Shown one piece after another: positions 42,127 through 51,049 of a DNA stretch of 64,000 bases. Position 1 is the stretch's first letter, and every line of letters starts with the position of its first letter. The notes beneath the pieces are model-generated. The model was not told where the DNA came from, made no database searches, and saw nothing but the letters and a program-made list of their open reading frames with translations. The translations under genes and the position numbers were made by a program. The DNA lies in NCBI RefSeq assembly GCF_003945385.1, contig NZ_AP018920.1:4030001-4094000 (forward strand), read 5' to 3'. Source of the stretch: Pseudonocardia autotrophica. Lineage in GTDB: Bacteria; Actinomycetota; Actinomycetes; Mycobacteriales; Pseudonocardiaceae.

Positions 42127-43064
42127 GCTCCCCCCGGCGCATCACCGCCGGCCGGGTCCTCGTCGGGTTGCGGGGCCGGTTCGAGGCCGAACTCGGCCTC
42201 GTAGACCTCCCGGACGACGGCCTCCGGCGACCGCTCGCAGGACTCGGTCAGCCGGATCCGGCCGGACAGCGCGACGAGCGCGGCGTCGAGGCCCACCCGC
42301 CACTGCGTCGGCTCGACACCCCGGCGCCGGGCCAGCGCGTCGACGATCCGGACGGTGTCGATGGCGCCGCGGACCGACGACCCGATCCGGATGTCGGCGT
42401 GCGACCGGGTCCGGCGGACGAGCTCGACGACCTTGCCGCGCCACACCTCGTCCACCTCGGGTGCCCGCAGCTCGACGATGGCGGTCTCGTCGTCGGCCTC
42501 CTGGTAGCCCATGGTGATCCGGCAGACCCGGTCGTAGATCGCCGAGGAGATCCGGGCGGTCCCGATGGCGTCGAACGGGTTCATGGCCGCGACCAGCCGG
42601 AAGCCCGGGGCGGCCGGGACCCGGCCGACGCGGGGCACGTGGAGCTCGCCCTCGCTCATCACGGTGATCAGGACGTTGAGGGTCTCCTCCGGGATCCGGT
42701 TGACCTCCTCGACGTAGAGCAGGGCCCCGGTGCGCAACGCCTCGACCAGCGGACCGTCGACGAAGGCTTCCTGGTCGTAGCCGCGTTCGAGCACCTGGGC
42801 CGGGTCGAAGTGCCCCACCAGGCGGGCCGGGGTGAGCTCGGCGTTGCCCTCGACGAAGACGAACGGTGCGGCGGCCTCGGCGGCGACGGCCCTCAGGAGG
42901 GTGGTCTTGCCCGTTCCGGGCGGGCCCTCCAGCACGACGTGCGCGCCGGCCTCCAGGGCGGCCACCAGCAGTTCCACCTCGCGGGACCGGCCCACGACGG
43001 ACGACGGGCCCGCCGGCCCGGACACGAGGTCGGCCGGGCCGGCGGGGTTGGTGACAGCCGTCAT
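42123..43064 (-). CDS. MoxR-family AAA+ ATPase (CoxD-like)
   Basis: 313 residues from ATG 43064, which shares one base with the alcohol dehydrogenase stop (TGATG). Walker A is LEGPPGTGKTTLLRAVAAEA, Walker B LLYVEEVNRIPEETLNVL, and sensor motif VAAMNPFDAIGTARIS. MoxR ATPases pair with vWA proteins as chaperones that activate metal enzymes, as CoxD/CoxE do for CO dehydrogenase. Here the pair follows the NDMA-dependent alcohol dehydrogenase, but the molybdenum hydroxylase at 1958 is another possible client. Confidence 0.92.
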   Translation of the reverse strand: MTAVTNPAGPADLVSGPAGPSSVVGRSREVELLVAALEAGAHVVLEGPPGTGKTTLLRAVAAEAAAPFVFVEGNAELTPARLVGHFDPAQVLERGYDQEAFVDGPLVEALRTGALLYVEEVNRIPEETLNVLITVMSEGELHVPRVGRVPAAPGFRLVAAMNPFDAIGTARISSAIYDRVCRITMGYQEADDETAIVELRAPEVDEVWRGKVVELVRRTRSHADIRIGSSVRGAIDTVRIVDALARRRGVEPTQWRVGLDAALVALSGRIRLTESCERSPEAVVREVYEAEFGLEPAPQPDEDPAGGDAPGGA

Positions 43065-44182
43065 CAGTGCTCGTGCACGATCACGCCGCGGACGTTCTTG
43101 CCGTTGAGCAGGTCGTCGTAGCCCTCGTTGACCTGCTCGAGGGTGTAGTACTTCGTGATGATCTCGTCGAGCTTGAGGTCCCCGCTCTGGTAGAGGCCGA
43201 GGATCTTGGGGATGTCGACGGTCGGGTTGCAGTCGCCGAACAGGCTGCCCTTCACGGTCTTCTTGAACAGGGTCATGATCGACCCGGGCAGCTGGATGTT
43301 CGTGGTGGAGAGCTTGTTCAGCCCGGTCAGGACGACGGTGCCGCCCTTGCCGGTGTTGTCGAACGCGTCGGTGACGATCTCCTCGGTGACGATACCGGCG
43401 GTGACGATGGTCTTGTCCGCGCCGTTGCCGTTGGTCATCGACCGGGCCAGGTCGCCGGCCTCGGCGGCGGTGGCGACGGCGTGCGTGGCGCCGAGCTCCA
43501 TCGCCTTCTCCCGCTTGTTCTGCAGCGGGTCGATCGCGATCAGATTCTTCGCGCCGGCGTAGCGGGCGCCCTGCACGGCGTTGATGCCGATGCCCCCGAC
43601 CCCGGCGACGATGACGGTGTCGCCCGGCGAAACGTCCGCGGCGTTGACCGCGGAGCCCCAGCCCGTCGGCACACCACAGCCGACGAGCACGGCCTTGTCC
43701 AGCGGCAGGTCGTCGTCGACCTTCACGCAGGAGTTCTGGTGGATGGTGGAGTACTGGCTGAACGTGCCGAGCATGCACATGGCGCCGTAGTTCTGCACCG
43801 GCCCCGGCCCGGTGAAGGGGAACCGCTCACCGGGGAGGTAGCCCTCAAGGATGGTGGCGCCCATGTCGCAGATGGCCTGCTGGCCGGTGGAGCACCAGCG
43901 GCAGGTGCCGCAGTTCGGGATGAACGAACAGACGACGTGGTCGCCGGGCTTGACCCGGGTGACGCCCTCGCCGACCTCCTCGATGATGCCCGCGCCCTCG
44001 TGGCCGAGCACCATCGGGAGCCGTGCCTCGAGGTCGCCGTGGGCGATGTGCACGTCGGAGTGGCAGAGGCCGCCGTGGGTGTAACGGATCAGGACCTCAC
44101 CGGCCTTCGGGCCGTCGAGCTCGAGCTCGACGATCTCGATCGGCTTGTTCGTCTCGTAGACGACCGCGGCCTTGGTCTTCAC
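43064..44182 (-). CDS. NDMA-dependent (mycofactocin-associated) zinc alcohol dehydrogenase
   Basis: 372 residues from GTG 44182, preceded by GTGAAGGAGCACCT. Catalytic zinc ligands are in GGLCHSDVH and MVLGHEGAG; the structural zinc loop is CSFIPNCGTCRWCSTGQQAI; the nucleotide motif is VAGVGGIGINAVQGARYAGA. The sequence follows the NDMA-dependent alcohol dehydrogenase family, whose tightly bound nicotinamide is thought to be re-oxidised through mycofactocin. It probably oxidises a primary alcohol. An AcoR-like activator gene lies 131 bp upstream and MoxR is coupled downstream. Confidence 0.92.
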   Translation of the reverse strand: MKTKAAVVYETNKPIEIVELELDGPKAGEVLIRYTHGGLCHSDVHIAHGDLEARLPMVLGHEGAGIIEEVGEGVTRVKPGDHVVCSFIPNCGTCRWCSTGQQAICDMGATILEGYLPGERFPFTGPGPVQNYGAMCMLGTFSQYSTIHQNSCVKVDDDLPLDKAVLVGCGVPTGWGSAVNAADVSPGDTVIVAGVGGIGINAVQGARYAGAKNLIAIDPLQNKREKAMELGATHAVATAAEAGDLARSMTNGNGADKTIVTAGIVTEEIVTDAFDNTGKGGTVVLTGLNKLSTTNIQLPGSIMTLFKKTVKGSLFGDCNPTVDIPKILGLYQSGDLKLDEIITKYYTLEQVNEGYDDLLNGKNVRGVIVHEH

Positions 44183-44313
44183 AGGTGCTCCTTCACGACG
44201 TCGGGCAGGAACATCTCGCGGCGTATGCGCCGTCGGCGATGCGAGATCGACACTGCCCCACCCGGGCGGCCCGGACTGTTCCAGAACTGGACAGCCCGGG
44301 ACGGCCCCGGCCG

Positions 44314-45921
44314 TTACCCGCGGACGTCGAGGGCCTGCATGCGCCGGTAGAGCGTCGTCCTGCTGATGCCCAGGATCCGCGCGGCCTCCAGCTTGTTGCC
44401 CCCGGTGGAGATCAGGCAGTGCTGGATCGCCACCCGTTCGGAGCGTTCCCGTTCGCGGAGCCGGGTCGTGCGCCGCCCGACCCGGTAGCGCTCGGGCAGG
44501 TCGGCGACGTCGATGCGGCGGGTGCCCGGCAGGGTCACCAGGTGCTCGACCAGGGCGGCCAGCTCGTTCAGATTGCCGGGCCAGGCCTGCGCGGACAGGG
44601 CTTCGACCACCGCCCTGGTCAGGATCAGCTCCCGGCCCGCACCGGTGTCGAGGGCCATCTCGCGCACCAGGTCGGCGATCTCGTGGCGGCGTTCCCGCAG
44701 CGGTGCCAGCTCGACCCGGCGGGTGCACCGGGCGACCGTCCGACCGATCGGGACCGGCAGCTCGTCCACCGGGCACGAGGTCAGGACGATCCTGGTCGAT
44801 CCGGCGTCGTCCAGGAGCCGGTGCAGGACGGTGCACATGTCCTCGGGCAGCACGTGCACGTCGTCGACGACGACGGCGGGGACCCCGTCCTCGACGAGCG
44901 CGGCCAGCCGCGCGGCCCAGTGCCGGGAGGGGCCGGTGATCGCGTCCGTGGCCCGGACGACGACCGGCTCCGATCCCGCCCCGAGCAGGCGGGCCGCCGC
45001 GGTACTGCGACCGCTCCCCGGCTCGCCGGCGATCAGAGCGGACCGGAACGGTGTCGCCGGGGCACGACCCCGGCCCGGGTGGTCTGCCGCGGCGGACACC
45101 GGTGCGAGGTGGAACAGCACGCCGTCCGAGGTGTCCGCGACGGTCTCGGCCTGGACCCGGATCCCGCCGCCGTGCGGGACCTCGAGCACCCGGGACAGCG
45201 ACCCGCGCTCGACGACCTCGGCCCGCAGGGCCGTGAGCAGCTCCATCCCCCCGTCGCCGAGCACGGTCATCGCGCTGCGGTTGGTCAGCACGACATCCGT
45301 GCCGAGCACCGCGATCGGCGAGGTGCGTCGCCGGGTCGCCTCCTGGAAGGCGAGGAACAGCCTGCGGTCGGGCTCCCTGGCCGCCTCGACGATCCGCTCC
45401 TCGATGTCGCGGGCGGCCCGCGACAGGAGCGGGGCGAACAGCGGGTGTGCGCGCCGGTCCGCGATGGTGATGTCGAGGACCCCCACCGTCCGGCTCCGCA
45501 ACGGGTGCCGGATCGGGTGGCCGTAACAGCTCAGGTCCTTGAGCCCGGCGAGATAGTGCTCCTCACCGTGGATCGCGAAGCCGTGGCCGACCTCGAAGGC
45601 GGTGCCGATCCCGTTGGTGCCGGCCGTCTGCTCGTCCAGCCGCGCCCCGACGACCAGGCCGAACTCCTCGAACCGGGTGTCGAGCAGGCGGTTGCCCGAC
45701 CAGATCTGCACGATGTGGCAGTTCTCGTCGGCGAGCTGCACCGAGAACGGCTCGTCCGCCAGATCGGCGATCAGCGCCCGCAGGACCGGTTCGGCCGCGG
45801 CCTGCAGCCGGCTGGACCGGTCGACCCCGACGGTCGGCCGTACGTCGACGACCGCGGGATCGACCCCGGCGATACGGGCACGATGCCAGGAGGCCGCGAT
45901 GTCGTCCCGCGCCGGAGTCAC
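44314..45921 (-). CDS. AcoR/MimR-like GAF-AAA-Fis transcriptional activator
   Basis: 535 residues from GTG 45921. A GAF-type sensor region (residues about 65-210; LDEQTAGTNGIGTAFEVGHG) is followed by a reduced AAA domain with Walker-A-like IAGEPGSGRSTAAARLL and DDVHVLPEDM. The Fis-type helix-turn-helix is RVAIQHCLISTGGNKLEAAR then ILGISRTTLYRRM. The GAFTGA loop needed to contact sigma-54 is absent, which is usual for actinomycete relatives. It probably activates the alcohol dehydrogenase operon in response to an alcohol or related inducer. Confidence 0.88.
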   Translation of the reverse strand: MTPARDDIAASWHRARIAGVDPAVVDVRPTVGVDRSSRLQAAAEPVLRALIADLADEPFSVQLADENCHIVQIWSGNRLLDTRFEEFGLVVGARLDEQTAGTNGIGTAFEVGHGFAIHGEEHYLAGLKDLSCYGHPIRHPLRSRTVGVLDITIADRRAHPLFAPLLSRAARDIEERIVEAAREPDRRLFLAFQEATRRRTSPIAVLGTDVVLTNRSAMTVLGDGGMELLTALRAEVVERGSLSRVLEVPHGGGIRVQAETVADTSDGVLFHLAPVSAAADHPGRGRAPATPFRSALIAGEPGSGRSTAAARLLGAGSEPVVVRATDAITGPSRHWAARLAALVEDGVPAVVVDDVHVLPEDMCTVLHRLLDDAGSTRIVLTSCPVDELPVPIGRTVARCTRRVELAPLRERRHEIADLVREMALDTGAGRELILTRAVVEALSAQAWPGNLNELAALVEHLVTLPGTRRIDVADLPERYRVGRRTTRLRERERSERVAIQHCLISTGGNKLEAARILGISRTTLYRRMQALDVRG

Positions 45922-46072
45922 GTCGTCACCTTGCCATGGCCCGCTCCTCCACGACCACGACGTCACCTCAGGAGCAGGTGACGAGCCCGGCCGCGGCGCT
46001 GCAGGGCGCCGTGGCATGGATCGGCTGTGTTCGGCTGCCGGGTCCCGATCCTCGTCGGGCGCCGGGTCGTTC

Positions 46073-46999
46073 TCAGCGGACCAGCAGGGTCGCACCGTCC
46101 ACGTCGTCGATCATCGCCCGGGCGACGTCACGGGCACACTCGGCGAAGCCGAGCACATCCGAACGCTGGTCCCGTCGGCGCGACGCCACCGCGACCTGGC
46201 TGCGTGGGGCGTCCGACAACGGCACCGCCCGCAGCGACGGGCGCTCCAGGCCCATCCGCCAGGCACTGGCCGCGGCCGGGGTCACCACACCACCGAGATC
46301 GACGGCGAGACAGAGCTCGGACAGCGTCCCGGCGGGATCGCCGCCGATCCGGGCGGGCCCGCCTCGGCTGTCGGTGAGATGCCAGAAGTCCGTCCAGTCC
46401 CTGGTGGCCGCCGGCATGTCCGGCATGGGCTCGTCCAGGACCTCGGCAACCGTCAGTTCGTGCGCCTCCGCCAGCGGATGGTCCGCACCGCAGCACAACA
46501 CCAGCGGCTCGTCGAACAGGGGCTCGACCGCCAGCTCGTCGTCGACGTAGGGCGGCCGCACGAGCGCCACATCGACCTCGCCGGACTCGACCGCGGTGAA
46601 CTGCTCGGGGAAGGTCAGCTCCCGTAACGACACGATCAGACCGGGGTGCCGGCGCCGGTAGACATCGACGATCTGCCTGGTCAGCTCGGCCGCGGACACG
46701 GTGCCCGCGATCAGCCCGAGGGTGATCCGCCGTTCCCGCAGCGCGGTGTCGCGCACCGCGTCGGTGATCCGGCCGATCCGCTCCAGCAGCTCGCGGGCCT
46801 CGATCAGGAGCAGGGCCCCGGCGGGGGTCAGCTCGACCCCGTGTGCGGAACGGTGCGCCAGCTCGGTCCCGACGTGGCGTTCCAGCCTGCGCAGGCCCTT
46901 CGACACCGCGGGCTGCGCGATCCGCAGCCGGCGCGCGCCGCCGTGGATGCTGCCTTCCTCCGCAACACAGACGAACAGCTCCAGCAGCCGGACGTCCAC
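46073..46999 (-). CDS. LysR-family transcriptional regulator
   Basis: 308 residues from GTG 46999. The winged helix-turn-helix is LLELFVCVAEEGSIHGGARR with LRIAQPAVSKGLRRLERHVG; the effector domain starts with RRITLGLIAGTVSAAELTRQ. The C-terminal 40 residues match the relic at 39553. No divergent target gene is adjacent: the flanking genes are the activator at 44314 and the HAAS gene, both on the same strand. A 13-bp inverted repeat upstream (47014-47051) is a likely autoregulatory site. Effector unknown. Confidence 0.9.
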   Translation of the reverse strand: MDVRLLELFVCVAEEGSIHGGARRLRIAQPAVSKGLRRLERHVGTELAHRSAHGVELTPAGALLLIEARELLERIGRITDAVRDTALRERRITLGLIAGTVSAAELTRQIVDVYRRRHPGLIVSLRELTFPEQFTAVESGEVDVALVRPPYVDDELAVEPLFDEPLVLCCGADHPLAEAHELTVAEVLDEPMPDMPAATRDWTDFWHLTDSRGGPARIGGDPAGTLSELCLAVDLGGVVTPAAASAWRMGLERPSLRAVPLSDAPRSQVAVASRRRDQRSDVLGFAECARDVARAMIDDVDGATLLVR

Positions 47000-47013
47000 G
47001 TCCCACCTCTCGT

Positions 47014-47051
47014 CCCGTCGTCGGGTGCAGATGGTTGTACCCGACAACGGG
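47014..47051. promoter_or_regulatory. Inverted repeat upstream of lysR
   Basis: CCCGTCGTCGGGT at 47014-47026 and ACCCGACAACGGG at 47039-47051 (12 of 13 pairs), 12-nt spacer. It lies 15-52 bp before the GTG start, and the second arm overlaps TTGTACCCGACAA, a TTGT-N5-ACAA palindrome. LysR proteins typically bind such dyads to repress their own gene. It could instead be a hairpin that ends the transcript of the HAAS gene. Confidence 0.45.
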
Positions 47052-47146
47052 ACACCGGTCACCACATCCGCGAGGAATCGCGACGGATGTCGCGGACCCT
47101 CGATCCCGCCGGCGCCCCCGGCCGGGATCGGCTCGGCGGACGGGCG

Positions 47147-47725
47147 CTACGCAGGCAGCCAGGCGCCCCCACCCAACGCGTCACGGCTGCGGCTGAGCAG
47201 CCGCCAGAACGTCCACCCCAGCACACCGAGCACCGCCACCCCGACCCCGAACCACATCCCCCGGGCACCGAGGGCCTCGAGCCAGGCCAACGACAGGAAG
47301 CCGACCACGACCGCTCCCGGCATCACCAGGGTGCCCAGCCACTTGTCCGCGACCGCCCATCGCGGGCTGCTCCACAGCATCACCACTCCGGCCACCCAGC
47401 CCAGGACCGGGACCACGAACCCGCCCAGCAACAGCAGCAGTACCGCAGCCACGTCGAACGCCTGGGCCGAGCCGGCGCCCGGCCGCGCCACGGCACCGTT
47501 CTCCGCCCTGGCGGCCGCCGCCACCTGCTCGGGGGCACCGAGCGCGTCGAGCGCGCGGCGCGCGGTCAGCTCGTCGAACCCATCGGGCACGGCTTCGGCC
47601 AGGTGCGCGGTGATGTCACCGAGCAGCTCGTCACGCTGGGCTCCGGGGAGGTCGGCGGACGCGGCGCGCAGCCGCAGCAGGTAGCGCTCGACCAGCTCGT
47701 GGACCGGAGTCGGCTCGTCGATCAC
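47147..47725 (-). CDS. HAAS-domain membrane protein (PadR partner)
   Basis: 192 residues from GTG 47725; GTG 47743 is an alternative start. The N-terminal helices (VHELVERYLLRLRAASADLP, DELLGDITAHLAEAVPDGFD) form the HAAS signalling domain, followed by four or so hydrophobic segments. HAAS genes regularly sit after a PadR regulator gene and are thought to transmit membrane or partner signals. The chosen GTG overlaps the stop of a 15-codon reading frame that itself overlaps the PadR stop. Confidence 0.75.
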   Translation of the reverse strand: MIDEPTPVHELVERYLLRLRAASADLPGAQRDELLGDITAHLAEAVPDGFDELTARRALDALGAPEQVAAAARAENGAVARPGAGSAQAFDVAAVLLLLLGGFVVPVLGWVAGVVMLWSSPRWAVADKWLGTLVMPGAVVVGFLSLAWLEALGARGMWFGVGVAVLGVLGWTFWRLLSRSRDALGGGAWLPA

Positions 47726-47769
47726 GAGATCACCGTCCGCCACCCGGCCCCGGTTGCTGTCTCGATCAT
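47722..47769 (-). other. 15-codon mini-ORF bridging padR and the HAAS gene
   Basis: ATG 47769 overlaps the PadR stop (ATGA) and its TGA overlaps the HAAS GTG at 47725 (GTGA). The peptide is MIETATGAGWRTVIS. The exact fit of both overlaps suggests a termination-reinitiation relay rather than a functional peptide. It may equally be chance. Confidence 0.35.
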
Positions 47770-48086
47770 GTTCGTCCCTCCAGCAGCAGGTCGTCCACCG
47801 CGTCCCGGAACTGCGTCCACTCCCCGCGGAACGCCACCAGCGCGGCGGCACCGGACTCGGTGAGGCGGTAGTAGCGGCGGGGCGGCCCCGACGGGGACTC
47901 CTGCCAGGTCGTGCTGACCAGCCCGTCGGAACGCAGCCGGGACAGCAACGGGTAGATCGTTCCCTGACCGGCGGCGAGTGTCTCGCTGGCGGCCAGATCG
48001 GACACCAGCTCGACGGCGTAGCGCTCCCGGACATCCAGCAGCGCCAGCACGCAGAAGACGATGATGCCGCGGCGCAGCTCGCTCAT
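47766..48086 (-). CDS. PadR-family transcriptional regulator
   Basis: 106 residues from ATG 48086, which has GGGAAG six bases upstream; an in-frame ATG at 48113 would add nine residues. MSELRRGIIVFCVLALLDVR, the LAAGQGTIYPLLSRLRSDGL recognition helix and the wing SPSGPPRRYYRLTESG are standard for short PadR repressors. It probably controls its own gene and the HAAS membrane protein that follows. Confidence 0.9.
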   Translation of the reverse strand: MSELRRGIIVFCVLALLDVRERYAVELVSDLAASETLAAGQGTIYPLLSRLRSDGLVSTTWQESPSGPPRRYYRLTESGAAALVAFRGEWTQFRDAVDDLLLEGRT

Positions 48087-48266
48087 CGACTTCCCTGCAC
48101 GGCCAGGTTCCATGTGTCACATGATAGTGCGGCGAGGCCGCGATCCGCCGATCGGCCCATCCCGGATGGCCGACGCGGGTCCGGGGCCTCGGAGGTGCAC
48201 CGGCGGTCCCGACCGCGCGTGTCGACCGGCGCGGGGCGCGGATGCACGCCGAGCCCGACCACCACA

Positions 48267-49064
48267 TCACCGAGTAGCCCCGGCACCGTCCCGGGCGGGT
48301 ACCGCGACGACGGTGTGGCGCAACGAGCGCGAGATCCCGAGAGCCGCGGTCCGCACGGCGGGAGCCAGTCGGTCCGTCCGCACCCCGACCCGCGCGGTGA
48401 TCGACACCGCGGCCACAGCCGCTCCCCCGTCGTCCAGGACGGGGGACGCGACGCAGGCGATGCCGACCGTGGACTCCTCGTGCTCCTCGGCGATCCCGGT
48501 ATCGCGGATCCGCTGCAGTTCCCGGGTCAGCAGGCCGGGCGCGACCGTCGTGCGCGGTGTCCGGCGCCGCAGCGGGCGCGACAGCAGCGCCTCGATCTGC
48601 TCCGCCGGTGCGTGCGCGAGGAGGACCTTGCCGACCGCCGTGCAGTACGCGGGCATCCGGCCACCCACCCGCGACCCGACGGCCGGGGCACGCCGGCTCT
48701 CCAGCTTCTGGACGTAGACCACGTCCTCGCCGTCGGCCACCGCGAGGTGCACCGTCTCCCCGGTGGCCTCCTGCAGGTCGGCCAGGTGCGGGGTGGCCGC
48801 CTCGCGCAGGGTGCGCGGGCGCGCGGCGAGCTGACCGATCTCGAACAGGTTCATTCCGAGCCGCACTCCGCGGGGCGAGATCTCGACCGCTCCGTAGGTC
48901 CCCAGCTGCCGGACGAGCCGGTGCACGGTCGGCTTGGGCAGCCCGCAGCGGCGGGCCAGCTCGGCGAGTGAGAGGTCGCCGTCCGTGGGGCGGAAGGCCG
49001 ACAGGATGGCCATCACCCGGCCGACCACCGAGTCCGGCGCATCGTCTCGCTCAGTGGAACGCAT
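48267..49064 (-). CDS. IclR-family transcriptional regulator
   Basis: 265 residues from ATG 49064. The DNA-binding part is [20 protein letters not shown] with [20 protein letters not shown]; the ligand domain has the IclR pattern [16 protein letters not shown] and [20 protein letters not shown]. It starts only 39 bp from the divergent acetaldehyde dehydrogenase gene, so it most likely controls the meta-pathway genes and itself from one shared region. The effector may be an aromatic-derived acid. Confidence 0.92.
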   Translation of the reverse strand: MRSTERDDAPDSVVGRVMAILSAFRPTDGDLSLAELARRCGLPKPTVHRLVRQLGTYGAVEISPRGVRLGMNLFEIGQLAARPRTLREAATPHLADLQEATGETVHLAVADGEDVVYVQKLESRRAPAVGSRVGGRMPAYCTAVGKVLLAHAPAEQIEALLSRPLRRRTPRTTVAPGLLTRELQRIRDTGIAEEHEESTVGIACVASPVLDDGGAAVAAVSITARVGVRTDRLAPAVRTAALGISRSLRHTVVAVPARDGAGATR

Positions 49065-49103
49065 CGCTTCAGTCTCGCGGGGCCGCGGTGCCACCGTCCA
49101 GTC

Positions 49104-50018
49104 ATGTCCCAGACCTCGCCACAACCGGTGACCGCCGCGATCGTCGGCCCCGGGAACATCGGCACCGATCTCCTCGTGAAGCTCCGCCGCAGTGCCTCGA
49201 TCGACGTCCGGTACGTCGTCGGCGTCGTCGAGTCCGACGGGCTCGCCCGGGCGCGGGAGTTCGGTGTGGACGCCAGCGCCGAGGGCATCGACTGGCTGCT
49301 GCGCCAGGACCCGCTCCCGCAGATCGTCTTCGAGGCGACGTCCGCCGCGGCGCACGTCGCGAACGCACCGCGCTACGCCGAGGCAGACATCCAGGCCGTC
49401 GACCTCACCCCGGCCCACCTCGGACCGATGGTGTCGCCCCCGGTCAACGGCGCGGAGCACCTCGACTCCCCGAACGTCTCCATGATCACCTGCGGTGGCC
49501 AGGCCACGATCCCGATCGTGCACGCGGTCTCCCGGATCACCCCGGTGCCCTACGCCGAGATCGTCGCCTCGGTCGCCTCCCGCGGCGCGGGCCCCGGCAC
49601 CCGCGCCAACATCGACGAGTTCACCGAGACCACCGCCCGCGCCGTCGAGGAGGTGGGCGGCGCGGTCCGCGGCAAGGCGATCATCGTGCTCAACCCGGTC
49701 GAGCCGCCGATGATCATGCGGGACACCGTGTTCTGCGCGATCGGCGCCGAGGCCGATCGCGACGCGATCACCGCGTCGGTGCACGAGATGGTCGCCGAGG
49801 TCCAGCAGTACGTACCCGGCTACACGCTGCGCGCCGAGCCGCAGTTCGACGAGCCGCAGCAGTCCTGGGACGGCAACGCCCGGGTCGGGGTCTTCCTGGA
49901 GGTCAAGGGCAACGCCGACTACCTGCCCGCCTACGCAGGCAACCTCGACATCATGACCGCCGCCGCGGCCCGCGTCGGCGAGCTGATGGCCAACCGGACC
50001 AAGGAGAACGCCGCATGA
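49104..50018 (+). CDS. Acetaldehyde dehydrogenase (acetylating), DmpF/MhpF type
   Basis: 304 residues. [20 protein letters not shown] is the NAD motif, [20 protein letters not shown] holds the catalytic Cys, and [16 protein letters not shown] and [20 protein letters not shown] are family blocks. It turns acetaldehyde (or propanal) channelled from the partner aldolase into acyl-CoA. No good ribosome site precedes ATG 49104, so a leaderless transcript or a later start (GTG 49128, VTAAIVG) is possible. It overlaps the aldolase gene by ATGA. Confidence 0.93.
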   Translation: MSQTSPQPVTAAIVGPGNIGTDLLVKLRRSASIDVRYVVGVVESDGLARAREFGVDASAEGIDWLLRQDPLPQIVFEATSAAAHVANAPRYAEADIQAVDLTPAHLGPMVSPPVNGAEHLDSPNVSMITCGGQATIPIVHAVSRITPVPYAEIVASVASRGAGPGTRANIDEFTETTARAVEEVGGAVRGKAIIVLNPVEPPMIMRDTVFCAIGAEADRDAITASVHEMVAEVQQYVPGYTLRAEPQFDEPQQSWDGNARVGVFLEVKGNADYLPAYAGNLDIMTAAAARVGELMANRTKENAA

Positions 50019-51049
50019 GCCGGCCCGTCCTCGAGCACGACATCCGCATCATCGACACCTCGCTGCGCGACGGCAGCCACGCGATGGCCCACCGGTTCAC
50101 CGAGACCCAGGTACGCGACACCGTCCGCGCCCTGGACCGGGCCGGACTGGAGGTCATCGAGGTCTCGCACGGCGACGGGATCGGCGGGTCGTCGTTCAAC
50201 TACGGCTTCTCCCGCACCGACGAGATGACGCTGATCGCCGCCGCCCGCGAGGAAGCGGCCCGGGCGAAGATCGCGGTGCTGCTGGTACCGGGGATCGGCA
50301 CCGCCGACGACCTGCGCCGCGCCCGCGACGCCGGGGCGGACATGGTCCGGATCGCGACCCACTGCACCGAGGCCGACGTGTCCCCGCAGCACTTCGGCGT
50401 CGCCCGGGAGCTCGGCATGGAGACCGCCGGGTTCCTGATGATGGCCCACCGGACCTCACCGGAGAACCTCGCGCGCCAGGCGCGGATCATGGTGGACGCC
50501 GGCTGCCAGGCCCCCTACGTCACCGACTCGGCCGGGGCCCTGCTGATGCACGAGGCCCGCGCCCGGTTCGAGGCGCTGCTGGCCGAGGTCGGTGACGACG
50601 CCTGGGTCGGCTATCACGGACACCAGAACCTCAGCCTCGGCGTCGCGAACTCGGTGATCGCCCAGGAGGTCGGCGTCCGCTACATCGACGGGTCACTGTG
50701 CGCCCTCGGCGCCGGATCGGGCAACTCCCCCACCGAGGTGCTGGCCGCGGTGTTCGACCGGCTCGGTGTCGGGACCGGCCTCGACGCCGGCGCGGTGATC
50801 GACGCCGCCGAGGACGTCGTCCGCCCGTTCCTCCCGCGGTGGCCGAAGATGGACCGCAACGCGATCGTCCAGGGCTGGGCGGGTGTCTACTCGTCGTTCC
50901 TGCTGCACGCGGAGCGAGCCGGCGACCGCTACAAGGTCGCCCCGCACGAGATCCTGCGCCGCTGCGGCGAGCTCGGCTACGTCGGCGGCCAGGAAGATAT
51001 GATCATCGACGTCGCGATGGAACTCGCCGGGGAGCACGCACATGCCTGA
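50015..51049 (+). CDS. dmpG: 4-hydroxy-2-oxovalerate aldolase
   Basis: 344 residues. [20 protein letters not shown] with the metal-binding Asp, the [16 protein letters not shown] block, the HxH motif in [15 protein letters not shown] and the C-terminal communication domain with [20 protein letters not shown] are all present. It cleaves 4-hydroxy-2-oxo acids to pyruvate and an aldehyde, which passes through a tunnel to the acetaldehyde dehydrogenase. Start and stop overlap both neighbours. Such sets finish meta-cleavage of catechols or of steroid side products. Confidence 0.95.
   Translation: MSRPVLEHDIRIIDTSLRDGSHAMAHRFTETQVRDTVRALDRAGLEVIEVSHGDGIGGSSFNYGFSRTDEMTLIAAAREEAARAKIAVLLVPGIGTADDLRRARDAGADMVRIATHCTEADVSPQHFGVARELGMETAGFLMMAHRTSPENLARQARIMVDAGCQAPYVTDSAGALLMHEARARFEALLAEVGDDAWVGYHGHQNLSLGVANSVIAQEVGVRYIDGSLCALGAGSGNSPTEVLAAVFDRLGVGTGLDAGAVIDAAEDVVRPFLPRWPKMDRNAIVQGWAGVYSSFLLHAERAGDRYKVAPHEILRRCGELGYVGGQEDMIIDVAMELAGEHAHA

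Noticed and set aside
44314..45921. Sigma-54-dependent activator controlling a sigma-54 promoter
   Set aside because: The AAA region lacks the GAFTGA loop and is reduced; actinomycete relatives act without sigma-54.
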